DNA from: PWPR01 sp046542315
Lineage (GTDB): Bacteria; Bacillota; UBA994; PWPR01
Reading direction: 5' to 3'
Length of the DNA: 21,248 nucleotides
Assembly (NCBI GenBank): GCA_046542315.1
Contig: JBKHBO010000031.1
Location: 1-21,248 of the forward strand
In this document: piece after piece, positions 1 to 8,216 of the stretch
How the letters are laid out: each line of letters begins with the position of its first letter
How positions within the stretch are numbered: position 1 is the stretch's first letter
The notes under the pieces: model-generated
Told to the model about the DNA's origin: nothing
The model's database searches: none
What the model saw: only the letters and a program-made list of their open reading frames with translations
Translations under genes and position numbers: made by a program

Positions 1-547
1 TATCAACTGTAAAGGGTTCAAAAACACATTCTAAAACATTAGTATTATAAAAATCATTCAATGTTGCTACCTTAATTAAAATGTCTTCAATCTTATCATT
101 TTTCGGTAATAATGTATTGAATAACTTTCTTAAAGCTTTGTCTACTCTTTCATACTTATCTGATTTTTCACGCCTCAATAAGTTCCTGAAAACTTCTTTT
201 ACTGACGGCCTGTTTATTTTATTTTCAATCTCTTCTATTTCAGCACTTAAATTGCCCTTCTCTTTTAAATATTTTTTTATTAAAAGTAAAGAACAAACAA
301 TATCTTCTGTAAAGTGTTCTGGGGTTTCATAGTCCTTAAAATCCCTTAAATATCTCTCTACTAAGTTTTTAAAATAATTTGACAATATATTCTCTCTAGA
401 ATAATTTTTTAAATCTAAAATTAGTCCTTCTTCAAATAAAAAAAATGATTGAAAAAATATTTTGTCAATATTCTCACTATTAATCCCTTCTTTTTTTAAG
501 TAATTGAAAAATTCTTCTTTAATACTAGCTTTAAACTTATCATCCAC
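1..547 (-). CDS. Unknown protein, 3' end cut by window edge
   Basis: An open frame of 182 codons runs from position 547 to the left edge without a stop. The start is inferred as GTG at 545-547, because a GAGGTGG ribosome binding site lies at 554-560, six bases upstream; no ATG fits. The visible protein is hydrophilic and probably mostly helical, rich in Lys and Glu, with no signal peptide or membrane segment. Near the cut end it has a segment reading TLNDFYNTNVLECVFEPF. A LNxFYxTN stretch is something I loosely associate with uncharacterised island proteins, but I cannot name a family. It is transcribed divergently from the integrase, and its promoter must share the 116-bp intergenic region holding the LexA box. 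It therefore probably belongs to the integrated element. Function unknown. Confidence 0.75.
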   Translation of the reverse strand, partial: MDDKFKASIKEEFFNYLKKEGINSENIDKIFFQSFFLFEEGLILDLKNYSRENILSNYFKNLVERYLRDFKDYETPEHFTEDIVCSLLLIKKYLKEKGNLSAEIEEIENKINRPSVKEVFRNLLRREKSDKYERVDKALRKLFNTLLPKNDKIEDILIKVATLNDFYNTNVLECVFEPFTVD

Positions 548-612
548 AAAGCACCACCTCATAGACAAGTTCTAGATTAAATGTACTTTCCCTTTATTTG
601 ATTAGATAAATA

Positions 613-641
613 TTGCAGACCCGAACATATGTTTGTATAAT
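613..641 (+). promoter_or_regulatory. Integrase promoter with LexA (SOS) box
   Basis: A -35 element TTGCAG (613-618) and a perfect -10 TATAAT (636-641) are separated by 17 bp. The spacer ends in CGAACATATGTTTG (622-635), which matches the Gram-positive LexA/DinR consensus CGAACRNRYGTTYG at every position. A repressor bound here would block RNA polymerase directly. That the integrase is SOS-induced is inference from this layout. Confidence 0.85.
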
Positions 642-663
642 AAACATTAAGGAGGCTGGTAAA

Positions 664-1806
664 ATGGCAAGAGGTAGTGGTGAAGGAACCATATATAAAA
701 GAAAAGTTGATGGAGTTTGGTGTGGCCAAATTGACTTTGGTAGAGACCCTAACACAGGCAGGCGATTAAGAAAGTCTATATATGGCAGCACTAAAAGAGA
801 AGTAAGAGCTAAAATGTTAGATATGATGCAAAAATATCACAATAGGCAAATAAATCTTGAAAATGTAAATCTAATTGACTGGATGTATAGGTGGTTAAAT
901 ACATATAAGAAGCCTAAATTACGTCCTAGAACTTATCAATCTTATGAATCAATAATAAGAGTTCATATTGCAGAAATAGGTAATTACACAGTAAAAAAAT
1001 TAAAACCCATTACTATTCAAAGGTTCATCAATAGCAAGTCTGAAGGCTTATCTAAAAGAAGAATTAAGTATATTTTAACTGTGTTAAAGGCAGGGCTTGA
1101 ACAAGCTGTTATCAATAACTTAATTACACAGAATCCAGCTAAACATATTGAAATACCTGCAAACACTAAGCCAAAGAAGAAATCTAGAGCATTTACGATA
1201 AGCGAACAAGCTAAGTTTTTAGATCAAGCACAAAATGCATATTATGGCAATTTATTTATCTTTGCTTTAGAAACAGGTTTAAGAAGAGGTGAGATATTAG
1301 CTCTGAAATGGTCTGATGTAAAGTTAGAAGAGAAAGCTGTTTTAATTAGAAGAGGAATAGTTGAAGTTAAGCAAGATGGGAAATATACATTAATAGAGCA
1401 GCCTCCAAAAACTGAAGCTAGCAAAAGAGAGTTGCCTTTGACAACAACTGCAATTAAAATACTAAAAAAACAGAAGATTAAACAGTTAGAGTTAAAAGTG
1501 AAGTTAGGATCTGAATTCAACGACTATGACCTTGTATTCTCTACAAGCACAGGTAACTATATTTATCCACGTAACATTTTAAGAGCTTACTACAAGATAC
1601 TTGAACAAGCAGGTATAGAAAAATGTGGAATGCACACCCTGAGACATACATTTGCTACTAGATTAATTGAGCAAAATGCTAACCCAAAAGTTGTACAATC
1701 ACTTCTGGGTCACTCAGATATTTCAATGACAATGAACATATATGCACATGTTTTACCTGATAAAAAAAGTGAAACAATTGCCCTTTTAGAGCAAATAAAA
1801 TACTAA
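664..1806 (+). CDS. int: Tyrosine site-specific integrase of a phage or integrative element
   Basis: A 380-residue tyrosine recombinase that would integrate and excise the element at the adjacent tRNA. Residues 1-55 form an arm-binding domain of the AP2-like type (GEGTIYKRKVDGVWCGQIDF), 65-165 a SAM-like core-binding domain, and 175-380 the catalytic domain. The catalytic set is complete: R207 (TGLRRGE), K249, H324 and R327 (HTLRH), H350 (LLGH) and nucleophile Y360. The start is ATG 664 because AAGGAGG at 649-655 is eight bases upstream; a longer frame opening at the TTG of the -35 box is not credible. The gene ends 100 bp from the 3' end of tRNA-Arg and points towards it, the usual layout of tRNA-targeted islands. 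It should be expressed during the SOS response because of the LexA box in its promoter. It is full length and looks functional. Confidence 0.95.
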   Translation: MARGSGEGTIYKRKVDGVWCGQIDFGRDPNTGRRLRKSIYGSTKREVRAKMLDMMQKYHNRQINLENVNLIDWMYRWLNTYKKPKLRPRTYQSYESIIRVHIAEIGNYTVKKLKPITIQRFINSKSEGLSKRRIKYILTVLKAGLEQAVINNLITQNPAKHIEIPANTKPKKKSRAFTISEQAKFLDQAQNAYYGNLFIFALETGLRRGEILALKWSDVKLEEKAVLIRRGIVEVKQDGKYTLIEQPPKTEASKRELPLTTTAIKILKKQKIKQLELKVKLGSEFNDYDLVFSTSTGNYIYPRNILRAYYKILEQAGIEKCGMHTLRHTFATRLIEQNANPKVVQSLLGHSDISMTMNIYAHVLPDKKSETIALLEQIKY

Positions 1807-1817
1807 AAAATTTTAAA

Positions 1818-1839
1818 TGGCATTAGTATGGCATTAGTA
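1818..1839 (+). repeat. Tandem 11-bp direct repeat, candidate integrase arm-type sites
   Basis: TGGCATTAGTA occurs twice back to back (1818-1828 and 1829-1839), just after the integrase stop codon and before the tRNA. Integrases with an AP2-like N-terminal domain bind short direct repeats (arm-type sites) flanking the core site, so this is a likely binding site. The repeat is seen directly; the role is inferred. Confidence 0.55.
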
Positions 1840-1855
1840 GACCCAAAAAATAAGG

Positions 1856-1904
1856 AAAAACACTGTAAATACAATCTTAAAAACGTTGTAATTACAGTGT
1901 TTTT
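1856..1904. terminator. Bidirectional intrinsic terminator between integrase and tRNA-Arg
   Basis: Two 19-nt arms (1856-1874 and 1886-1904) pair with a single mismatch around an 11-nt loop. The outer ends are A5 and T5, so the hairpin is followed by a U-run on either strand. It can end both the plus-strand integrase transcript and the minus-strand tRNA transcript. Confidence 0.85.
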
Positions 1905-1906
1905 TA

Positions 1907-1983
1907 TGGCGCACCCAGCAGGATTCGAACCTGCGACCCCCGGATTCGAAGTCCGTTACTCTATCCAGCTGAGCTATGGGTGC
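1907..1983 (-). tRNA. tRNA-Arg (anticodon TCG)
   Basis: A complete cloverleaf on the minus strand. The acceptor arms GCACCCA and TGGGTGC pair; the D arm is GCTC/GAGT; the anticodon loop CTTCGAA has anticodon TCG at 1947-1949; the T arm is GCAGG TTCGAAT CCTGC; and G-CCA is genome-encoded. It would read CGA codons. Its 3' end faces the integrase, making it the probable attachment site of the element to the left. The tRNA remains intact, as expected if integration regenerates the 3' end. The second att copy must lie outside the window. Confidence 0.96.
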
Positions 1984-2068
1984 TAATAACAAAATTATTA
2001 TACAGCACTAAACACATATCGTCAATTATGCATTTTATCTTTAGCGAGAACTTAAATATACTTTACAC

Positions 2069-2096
2069 AAAAGTTTAATCTTCTAACTAAACTTTT
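2069..2096 (-). terminator. Weak hairpin at the end of the P-type ATPase gene
   Basis: AAAAGTTTA (2069-2077) and TAAACTTTT (2088-2096) form a 9-bp AT-rich stem with a 10-nt loop overlapping the stop codon. On the minus strand the last four stem bases are T, but no further U-run follows, so it is only a possible terminator. Confidence 0.3.
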
Positions 2097-4755
2097 TCTT
2101 TATTATAAAATAAAGTTGCATCAAGATTACAGGTGCTGCTGAACCAATAATGACATATATCCACATATTAATATCCATTGCTACTGTATATAAAACTGAT
2201 TGTAATAAAGGGACGTAAACTGCTAAAAATTGTAACCCAATAGTCAGCACTATTGCTCCCCATAAATATTTGTTAGCAAACATTGTTTTATCAAAGCCCA
2301 AACCATTTTTTCTCCTAACATCAAATACATGTAATAACTGTACAAATGCCAGTGTCATAAGAGCAATTGTTCTGCTTTCTTGAGTTGCGTATCCAGAATT
2401 TAAGGCTACCCAATAGGTTATTAGTGGACCTAAAGTAATTACTAACCCTTGCAAAATAATTTTATATTTATAATTTTGATTAATTATTGGCTCATTCGGA
2501 TCTCTTGGGTTTCGTTCCATAACATTATCTTCTTCAACTTCCCATGCAAGTGCTAACGCAGGAAAGACATCTGTAATAAGATTCAGCCATAAAATTTGAA
2601 TTGCTAGAAGCGGTGTGGGCAGCCCTACTAAAATCGAAGAGAAAATTAAAATTATCTCACTTAAATTACAAGATAGCAAATAGTGAATGAATTTTTGTAT
2701 ATTATCAAAAATAACTCTGCCTTGTCTGATTGCTTCAATTATTGTGCTAAATTTATCATCTAACAATATCATTTCTGAAGCTTCTTTAGCTACAGCTGTA
2801 CCTCTATCACCCATTGCTACACCAATATCTGCTCTTTTTAAAGCTGGAGCATCATTTACCCCATCTCCTGTCATTGCAGTAATTTCTTTGGCTTTATTTA
2901 ACGCTTTTACAATCTCTAGTTTATTCTTAGGTGAAACCCTTGCAAAAATCGAAACATTTTTAAGTTTTTCTAACAATTCTGACTGACTTAAATCATCAAT
3001 TTCTACACCAGTCAGCACCTCTTCATCTGCTCCCTCAATACCTACCTTTTGAGCAATTGCTTTTGCAGTTTCCTTTTGATCTCCTGTTATCATTATAATT
3101 TTAATTCCAGCTTTTTGTGCTTCTTTAATTGACTCTAAAACATCTTCTCTTGGAGGGTCAAGTATCCCTGCAAATCCTAAAAATATTAAATCACTTTCAA
3201 TATCTTCACTTAACTGCTTACTTTGTCTATCCTTATATGCAATTGCCAAAACTCTGAGTCCTTGATTGGCTATCTCAACGTTTCTTTCTAATAACTTTTC
3301 TCTTTTGTCTTTTTCTAAACTTATAATTTCATCATTAACATTTATCTTTTGACATAAATCAAGAACAACTTTGGGAGCTCCTTTTAGATAAACAAGCTCA
3401 TCCCCATTATGATCAACACTAACTGCCATATACTTTCTGTCTGAATCAAAAGGAATTTCATCTATCCTTTCAAATGAATCAGACATTAATTCTTCTTCAA
3501 TCCCAGCTTTAAAAGCAGCTACTTTTAGCGCTCCTTCAGTAGGATCTCCTACAACCTTCCATCCGTCTTCTTCTACTAAAGAAGCATTTGAAGCTAAAGA
3601 TCCAGCTTGCAAGAATCCTTTTAGCGTATCATCCTCACTAACATTTATTTTCTTATCATTTTCAGAAAAAGACCCTTCAGGTTTGTATCCTGTACCACTA
3701 ACCTCTATATCTCTATCAGGTAAAATTATTTGTTTAAGAGTCATTTGACTTTCTGTTAAAGTGCCTGTTTTATCTGTACATATAACAGTAGTTGATCCCA
3801 ATGTTTCAACAGCAGGCAAACTTTTCAGTATCGCTTTTTTCTTAGCCATCTGTTTCATACCAACTGCTAAAGTAATAGTTGCCACTGCAGGTAATCCTTC
3901 TGGGACAGCTGCTATTGCTAAAGCAATTGCTGTTTTTAACATTTCAATGAAAGGGTGTCCTCTCAATACTCCTGCTATAGCAACAATTATTGTTATTGCA
4001 AACGTTACTTCAATTAAAAATTTTCCTGTTTTGTCTAGTTGCTTTTCAAGGGGGGTTTCCTCTTGATTAGTTTCTTGCAGCATTTGTGAAATATTACCCA
4101 TCTCAGTGTCTTTACCTGTTGCTGTTACTATTGCTTTCCCGTTACCTCTAGTAACTGTTGTTCCGGTATAAACCATATTGATTCTATCCGCTACCACTAC
4201 TTTACCATCATCATTTATTTGCTTTTTATTTTTAGAAACAGGCTCTGATTCTCCTGTTAGCATTGCTTCATTGATGTACAAATTCTCAGCTTCATACAAT
4301 CTTCCATCTGCAGTTACTCTATCCCCTTCTTCTACAACTAAAACATCCCCAGGGACAATATTTTCTGCCTCTATTTTGATTACCTCTCCATGCCTTAGAA
4401 CTTTTGCTTGAGGAGTAATCATTTTTTGCAATTCTTCTACAGACTTTTCAGCATTATACTCTGTAATAAAGCCAAATCCAGCAGTAAGCAAAACAACTAC
4501 TAAAATTGCAATTGCTTCAACAGTATCTCCCATAAAAAATGATATTGCAGCAGCTGTAAAAAGAAGCAACATGATAATGTCTTTGAATTGACTTATAAAT
4601 ATCTCTAAAGCTGAAATTCTTTTCTGAACGGTAATCTCATTTTTACCATGCTTTTTTAATCTTTCTTCAGCCTCTTTATCACTCAATCCATTAGAAGTAT
4701 CAGTATTTAATTGTTCTTCTACATCTTTATAACTTTCTTTATAGTATTTATCCAA
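2083..4755 (-). CDS. Calcium-transporting P-type ATPase (SERCA/PMR1-like, type IIA)
   Basis: A membrane pump that uses ATP to export Ca2+ (possibly Mn2+). It has 890 residues if started at TTG 4755. I prefer this start because the AGGAG at 4765-4769 abuts the nearby ATG 4764 with no spacer but is nine bases from the TTG. Numbering from the TTG, it has the N-terminal cation-ATPase domain, TGES (167-170), PEGL in M4 with E286, the DKTGT phosphorylation loop with D328, KGAP (458-461), DPPR (533-536) and the TGDGVNDAP hinge (629-637). The Ca2+-ligand positions of SERCA are conserved: N697 and E700 in M5, and N725, T728 and D729 in M6. This separates it from H+, Mg2+ or Na+/K+ pumps. It is last in a minus-strand run, 78 bp after the hydrolase gene. 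Ca2+ specificity is inferred from these residues. Confidence 0.93.
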   Translation of the reverse strand: MDKYYKESYKDVEEQLNTDTSNGLSDKEAEERLKKHGKNEITVQKRISALEIFISQFKDIIMLLLFTAAAISFFMGDTVEAIAILVVVLLTAGFGFITEYNAEKSVEELQKMITPQAKVLRHGEVIKIEAENIVPGDVLVVEEGDRVTADGRLYEAENLYINEAMLTGESEPVSKNKKQINDDGKVVVADRINMVYTGTTVTRGNGKAIVTATGKDTEMGNISQMLQETNQEETPLEKQLDKTGKFLIEVTFAITIIVAIAGVLRGHPFIEMLKTAIALAIAAVPEGLPAVATITLAVGMKQMAKKKAILKSLPAVETLGSTTVICTDKTGTLTESQMTLKQIILPDRDIEVSGTGYKPEGSFSENDKKINVSEDDTLKGFLQAGSLASNASLVEEDGWKVVGDPTEGALKVAAFKAGIEEELMSDSFERIDEIPFDSDRKYMAVSVDHNGDELVYLKGAPKVVLDLCQKINVNDEIISLEKDKREKLLERNVEIANQGLRVLAIAYKDRQSKQLSEDIESDLIFLGFAGILDPPREDVLESIKEAQKAGIKIIMITGDQKETAKAIAQKVGIEGADEEVLTGVEIDDLSQSELLEKLKNVSIFARVSPKNKLEIVKALNKAKEITAMTGDGVNDAPALKRADIGVAMGDRGTAVAKEASEMILLDDKFSTIIEAIRQGRVIFDNIQKFIHYLLSCNLSEIILIFSSILVGLPTPLLAIQILWLNLITDVFPALALAWEVEEDNVMERNPRDPNEPIINQNYKYKIILQGLVITLGPLITYWVALNSGYATQESRTIALMTLAFVQLLHVFDVRRKNGLGFDKTMFANKYLWGAIVLTIGLQFLAVYVPLLQSVLYTVAMDINMWIYVIIGSAAPVILMQLYFIIKKKFS

Positions 4756-4833
4756 ATCATACATCTCCTAGTTAATTAAATCTTTTCAATACTTACTATT
4801 TTAAAACTATCCTTTTTCAACAATCAAAACTTT

Positions 4834-5475
4834 TTATCCCAATATATCAATTAACTTGGTAAAGAACTCCTCTGGATTTTCAAGCATTGGAAAATGAGAA
4901 CTCTGACTAACAACTTTTATTTTCAATTTTTCTAAGTTACCCTCATCTAAATTAAGTTGATTAATCACAAATTTTTTATTACTTTCTTCTCTCGCACCAT
5001 AAAAACATATAATCTCAGAGTTTAAATTTTTAATTTCATCAAATTTATCTAAATCCTTTAACTTTTCACTTAAAGCTTTATTATAATAAGTTGACTCTTC
5101 TTTTAACATTAACTCAATCTTATCTTTTAAACTTTGATTAGCATTTTTTAAATATAAGTTTCTAAAAAATTTAGATGGTGTTTTAAAAAAAGATTCAACC
5201 AAAATTAATCTTTTATCAGTAAAAAGATTTTTATCAGCTAAATCAATTGCTACTAACCCACCCATACTATGACCAATAATTGTGTCATAGCTATCTAAAT
5301 CATATTGCTCATTTAACCACTTAGCAAAGTCATTGGTGGAGCTAAAATCATTCAACTTTTCTCTTGGCCAATTAACATAGTCCGCACCTAAGTCATTTTC
5401 GTCCATTTTTGTTTTGATATCATCCCAAATGTCACTTGTGCAAGCATACCCTGGCAAAAACAAAATTTTCTTCAA
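4834..5475 (-). CDS. Alpha/beta hydrolase of the RBBP9/esterase-like type
   Basis: A 213-residue soluble alpha/beta-fold hydrolase. The N-terminal strand and oxyanion segment ILFLPGY (4-10) is followed by the nucleophile elbow GHSMGG with Ser70. The catalytic His is probably H194 in SSHFPMLENPEEF, which is typical of this fold. The expected acid after the sixth strand (CFYGAREE) appears as Glu163 or Glu164 rather than Asp. No signal peptide, so it should act in the cytoplasm; the ester or amide substrate cannot be predicted. The start is a TTG one base after the metallopeptidase stop codon, with only a weak AAAGG upstream, suggesting translational coupling to that gene. Confidence 0.85.
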   Translation of the reverse strand: MKKILFLPGYACTSDIWDDIKTKMDENDLGADYVNWPREKLNDFSSTNDFAKWLNEQYDLDSYDTIIGHSMGGLVAIDLADKNLFTDKRLILVESFFKTPSKFFRNLYLKNANQSLKDKIELMLKEESTYYNKALSEKLKDLDKFDEIKNLNSEIICFYGAREESNKKFVINQLNLDEGNLEKLKIKVVSQSSHFPMLENPEEFFTKLIDILG

Positions 5476-5476
5476 T

Positions 5477-5848
5477 TTAATTAAACCTTTGCAAATATCT
5501 TGATATAAACTTCAAATCTTCTTTTTCTAAATCTCTTTCTCCTGCAAGAGACTCTAAATGATGCGTCAACTCATGCTTTAACACTCTATCCAATTCTTTT
5601 CTTAGATCTTCTTCTTTTAAATTCCCAAACCTCTCCATCATTGATCCATAATAAATTTTAATATATCTTCCCAATATATTGTTACGATAATACTCTCCTA
5701 AAACAATGAGGTCGTTATTATTAGCGACCTCACTGTACTTTTTGTCAGGCAGCAACACAACTCCACCATTTAATTTTTTAAAAATTGGCTTTGGTAATTC
5801 ATCAACTAACTCATTTAATATTTCTTCAACTCTATCTATACTAACCAT
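5477..5848 (-). CDS. Zincin-like metallopeptidase family protein (DUF1025-like)
   Basis: A 123-residue cytoplasmic protein with a zinc-protease signature KHELTHHLE: H92 and H96 would bind zinc and E93 would be the catalytic base. It resembles the small minimal-zincin family (Pfam Zincin_1) found widely in clostridia, where LLP, LGEY, GRYI-IYYGS and HxxTHHLESLAGE segments recur; all are visible here. The family's substrate is unknown. ATG 5848 is preceded by AGAGGAG. The gene lies 14 bp after the lipoprotein stop and one base before the hydrolase start, so the three are probably cotranscribed. Full length for the family. Confidence 0.82.
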   Translation of the reverse strand: MVSIDRVEEILNELVDELPKPIFKKLNGGVVLLPDKKYSEVANNNDLIVLGEYYRNNILGRYIKIYYGSMMERFGNLKEEDLRKELDRVLKHELTHHLESLAGERDLEKEDLKFISRYLQRFN

Positions 5849-5862
5849 ATTAAACTCCTCTT

Positions 5863-6435
5863 TTATAGCGGGATAAAGATAATAATGCCTACAATTGTTA
5901 AGTCTTTGGGGATCATTTCTTTACTGTCATAAAACTCTCCATTTTCATATATCATCTTCAATAGATAATCTGTATCTTTAACTGATCCTAGTTCTGTTTT
6001 TTCTCTATATTCGAAAATATCAAAAGCATGCTCATCTTTATGTGGGTCATAATATTTGTCAAATTTTGTTCCTAAGTATCTTAATATTTTTAAAGCGTTA
6101 TCTCCTAATTCCAAATCAAAATTGTATGTATACTTATTACTTTTTAATTCAATAGTTTCAGGCAAGATATTATCAGGCATTTCTTCAGAATCATAATGAT
6201 AGTGAATAGTTAATCCTTCATATTTAAGTATTGAATGGTATTTGGTATGACTGTCATCTTCAATAGTTTCATATTCATAATCTTCACCTAATTTATCTAT
6301 AATTTCATCTTTTGTCATAAATACAGAAAGAACTATTTTTTCTTCCTCTTCTTCGCTATAAGGAGTTCTCTCTATACATCCAAAAAGTAGCGCCAGCAGT
6401 AATACTAATAATAATATAATAGATGCTTTTCTCAT
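5863..6435 (-). CDS. Predicted lipoprotein of unknown function
   Basis: A 190-residue protein with a lipoprotein signal peptide: MRK, a hydrophobic run of leucines, then the lipobox LFGC with Cys20 as the lipid-modified residue, followed by an acidic linker (SEEEEEK). The mature part begins with TKDEIIDKLGEDYEYE. A short helix ending in KLG is seen in BamE/SmpA-like and DUF4309-like lipoproteins, but the remainder is not recognised. It should sit on the outer face of the cytoplasmic membrane. A TATAAT at 6468-6473 in the 67-bp gap upstream suggests its own promoter, though no good -35 is visible. The ribosome binding site is an AAGGGGGG run. Next to an exporter, but a functional link is only a guess. 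Confidence 0.75.
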   Translation of the reverse strand: MRKASIILLLVLLLALLFGCIERTPYSEEEEEKIVLSVFMTKDEIIDKLGEDYEYETIEDDSHTKYHSILKYEGLTIHYHYDSEEMPDNILPETIELKSNKYTYNFDLELGDNALKILRYLGTKFDKYYDPHKDEHAFDIFEYREKTELGSVKDTDYLLKMIYENGEFYDSKEMIPKDLTIVGIIIFIPL

Positions 6436-6502
6436 AATCAGCGCCCCCCTTTTAATTAAATTGCTTACCCCTAATTATACTATAAATACCTCTAGATATA
6501 TA

Positions 6503-7303
6503 TTAAATAGGCAAATCCTTTTTACTAAACACATATATTCCACCCATGTAAAATACTAGAGAGATTATACTAAAGGCTAATATAACTAAAAATATTGATA
6601 ACTCTCCTTGCATAATTTTTTCTATATCAAAAATTGAGTATATAGTTAACTTACTTATTATGCTATATTTATCACTTACATTAGAAAGCATATTAAAAAC
6701 GAAAAACATTAACGGCACTCCAGCACCAAATGCTAATGATTTAGTTGTCTGATTAAAAAGACAAGAAAAGAAAAAGCTGAAGCTACTTAAAGCTATAGTT
6801 AAAAAAGCTGCACCTATGTTGATTTTAATAAACACAGCTATATCTAAAAGTCCCGGAAACATAGCTTCTGAAATTAAAACTCCTAATATGGCTATTATTG
6901 TATGTATGACTACTATGGAAAATATTAAATATATTGCTTGTGTTAGTACAATTTTCACTCTCGTTATAGGAGTAGATAAATAAAAGCTCATGGAACCCTT
7001 ATCAACATGCTCTGCAACAAGTCTATTAGCAATAATAATAAAATATATCATTGGAAACATAAAAATTATAAATCCATAATAATAATGAACTAAAAAAGAT
7101 GTTAAATCACTCCCAATGTTATCAAAACCCATTGCTGATACCATTGCTTTAGGTAATAGATCTAACATATTTTTAAATGAATCTTGTTGAGCTGGATCAT
7201 ACATTGTATTGATAATAGATAAATACATAATTAATATAGCCAAAATAACCAATGCTACTAAATAATTTCTTTTCAATGTATTTTTAAATAATGGTAAACT
7301 CAT
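6503..7303 (-). CDS. ABC-2 type transporter permease subunit
   Basis: A 266-residue membrane protein with about six hydrophobic helices, near residues 15-33, 72-93, 112-140, 153-183, 190-208 and 234-256. This is the layout of ABC-2 permeases that pair with DrrA/CcmA-like ATPases. The Lys/Arg-containing loop VAEHVDKGSMSFYLSTPITRVKI between helices 2 and 3 is typical of this family (VxxxxxxGTLxxLLSxPxxRxx). Its ATG overlaps the ATPase stop codon in ATGA (7300-7303), showing translational coupling. Together the two would form a half-transporter dimer exporting an unknown compound such as a peptide, lipid or drug. Confidence 0.88.
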   Translation of the reverse strand: MSLPLFKNTLKRNYLVALVILAILIMYLSIINTMYDPAQQDSFKNMLDLLPKAMVSAMGFDNIGSDLTSFLVHYYYGFIIFMFPMIYFIIIANRLVAEHVDKGSMSFYLSTPITRVKIVLTQAIYLIFSIVVIHTIIAILGVLISEAMFPGLLDIAVFIKINIGAAFLTIALSSFSFFFSCLFNQTTKSLAFGAGVPLMFFVFNMLSNVSDKYSIISKLTIYSIFDIEKIMQGELSIFLVILAFSIISLVFYMGGIYVFSKKDLPI

Positions 7304-8187
7304 TTTATTTCACTCCTTGATCCATAATAATCCATAAAGACTTGTTCTATATTTTGGATAATTGCATCGATACTAAGAACATCACATTTATTTAAAACTT
7401 CTAAAAAATAATTATAATTACCGCTAATTACAATCTCTATGGTATTATTTTTTATACTACTGATCTCTAAGTTGCTATCTTTAATAATTCTAATATCTGA
7501 ATCATCTGATACAGTTACTGAAAATATTTTTCTCTGACTGGCTTTGAGCGAATGTATATCCTCTATAGTTACTATCTTTCCCTCTTTAATTATACCAGCT
7601 CTATCACATGTTCTTTCTATTTCTTTAAAACTGTGAGATGACATCATGATGGTTTTACCTTTTCTTTTTTCTTCTAAAATTAAATCCTCAAAAATGGTCT
7701 GCATCAAAGGATCTAGTCCACTTGTAGGTTCATCTAAAATATATACTTCTGGGTCATGCATAAAAGCAGTAATAATTCCTAATTTTTGTTTCATCCCTTT
7801 TGACATATTCCGAATCTTACCACTAATATCTATATCCAATAGGTCAATAAGTTCGTTTCTTTTTATATTACTTTCTAAGCCTCGCATATCTTTTAATAAA
7901 TTAAGAAATTGCACTCCTGTCATATCATCAATGAAAGCAATCTCACCAGGAATATATCCTATAAATTCTTGAATCTTTGCTGCATCACTCCAGCAATCTA
8001 AGTCTTTAATAGTACATATACCTTTATCAGGTTTTAAAAAACCTAATAAATTTCTAATTGTAGTGGTCTTTCCTGCACCATTTGGTCCTAAAAATCCAAA
8101 AACTTCTCCCTTTTCTATAGTAAATGATATATCAAATATTCCCTTTCCACTCTTATAGGTTTTTGTAAGATCGTCAATAATTATCAA
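7300..8187 (-). CDS. ABC transporter ATP-binding protein (DrrA/CcmA-like)
   Basis: A 295-residue cytoplasmic ATPase that energises the ABC-2 permease encoded next to it. It has Walker A GPNGAGKT (34-41), an atypical signature MSKGM (128-132) in place of LSGGQ, and Walker B VYILDEP with D152 and E153, followed by a D-loop (TSGLD) and an SSH switch. MSKGM/YSKGM signatures are normal in this exporter subfamily. About 80 C-terminal residues beyond the ATPase core form a regulatory domain. The start is TTG 8187, eight bases after GGAGG. An alternative TTG at 8202 would place the binding site inside the gene, so I reject it. Confidence 0.9.
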   Translation of the reverse strand: MIIIDDLTKTYKSGKGIFDISFTIEKGEVFGFLGPNGAGKTTTIRNLLGFLKPDKGICTIKDLDCWSDAAKIQEFIGYIPGEIAFIDDMTGVQFLNLLKDMRGLESNIKRNELIDLLDIDISGKIRNMSKGMKQKLGIITAFMHDPEVYILDEPTSGLDPLMQTIFEDLILEEKRKGKTIMMSSHSFKEIERTCDRAGIIKEGKIVTIEDIHSLKASQRKIFSVTVSDDSDIRIIKDSNLEISSIKNNTIEIVISGNYNYFLEVLNKCDVLSIDAIIQNIEQVFMDYYGSRSEIK

Positions 8188-8216
8188 AAGTGCCACCTCC
8201 AAAACTTTCTCTTATC

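Noticed and set aside
81..332. Plus-strand open frame of 83 codons
   Set aside because: It lies antisense to the long minus-strand gene 1-547, has no ribosome binding site and reads as a hydrophobic shadow of AT-rich coding DNA.
2687..4411. Three plus-strand open frames inside the P-type ATPase gene
   Set aside because: All are antisense to strongly conserved ATPase motifs, lack ribosome binding sites and resemble no protein family.
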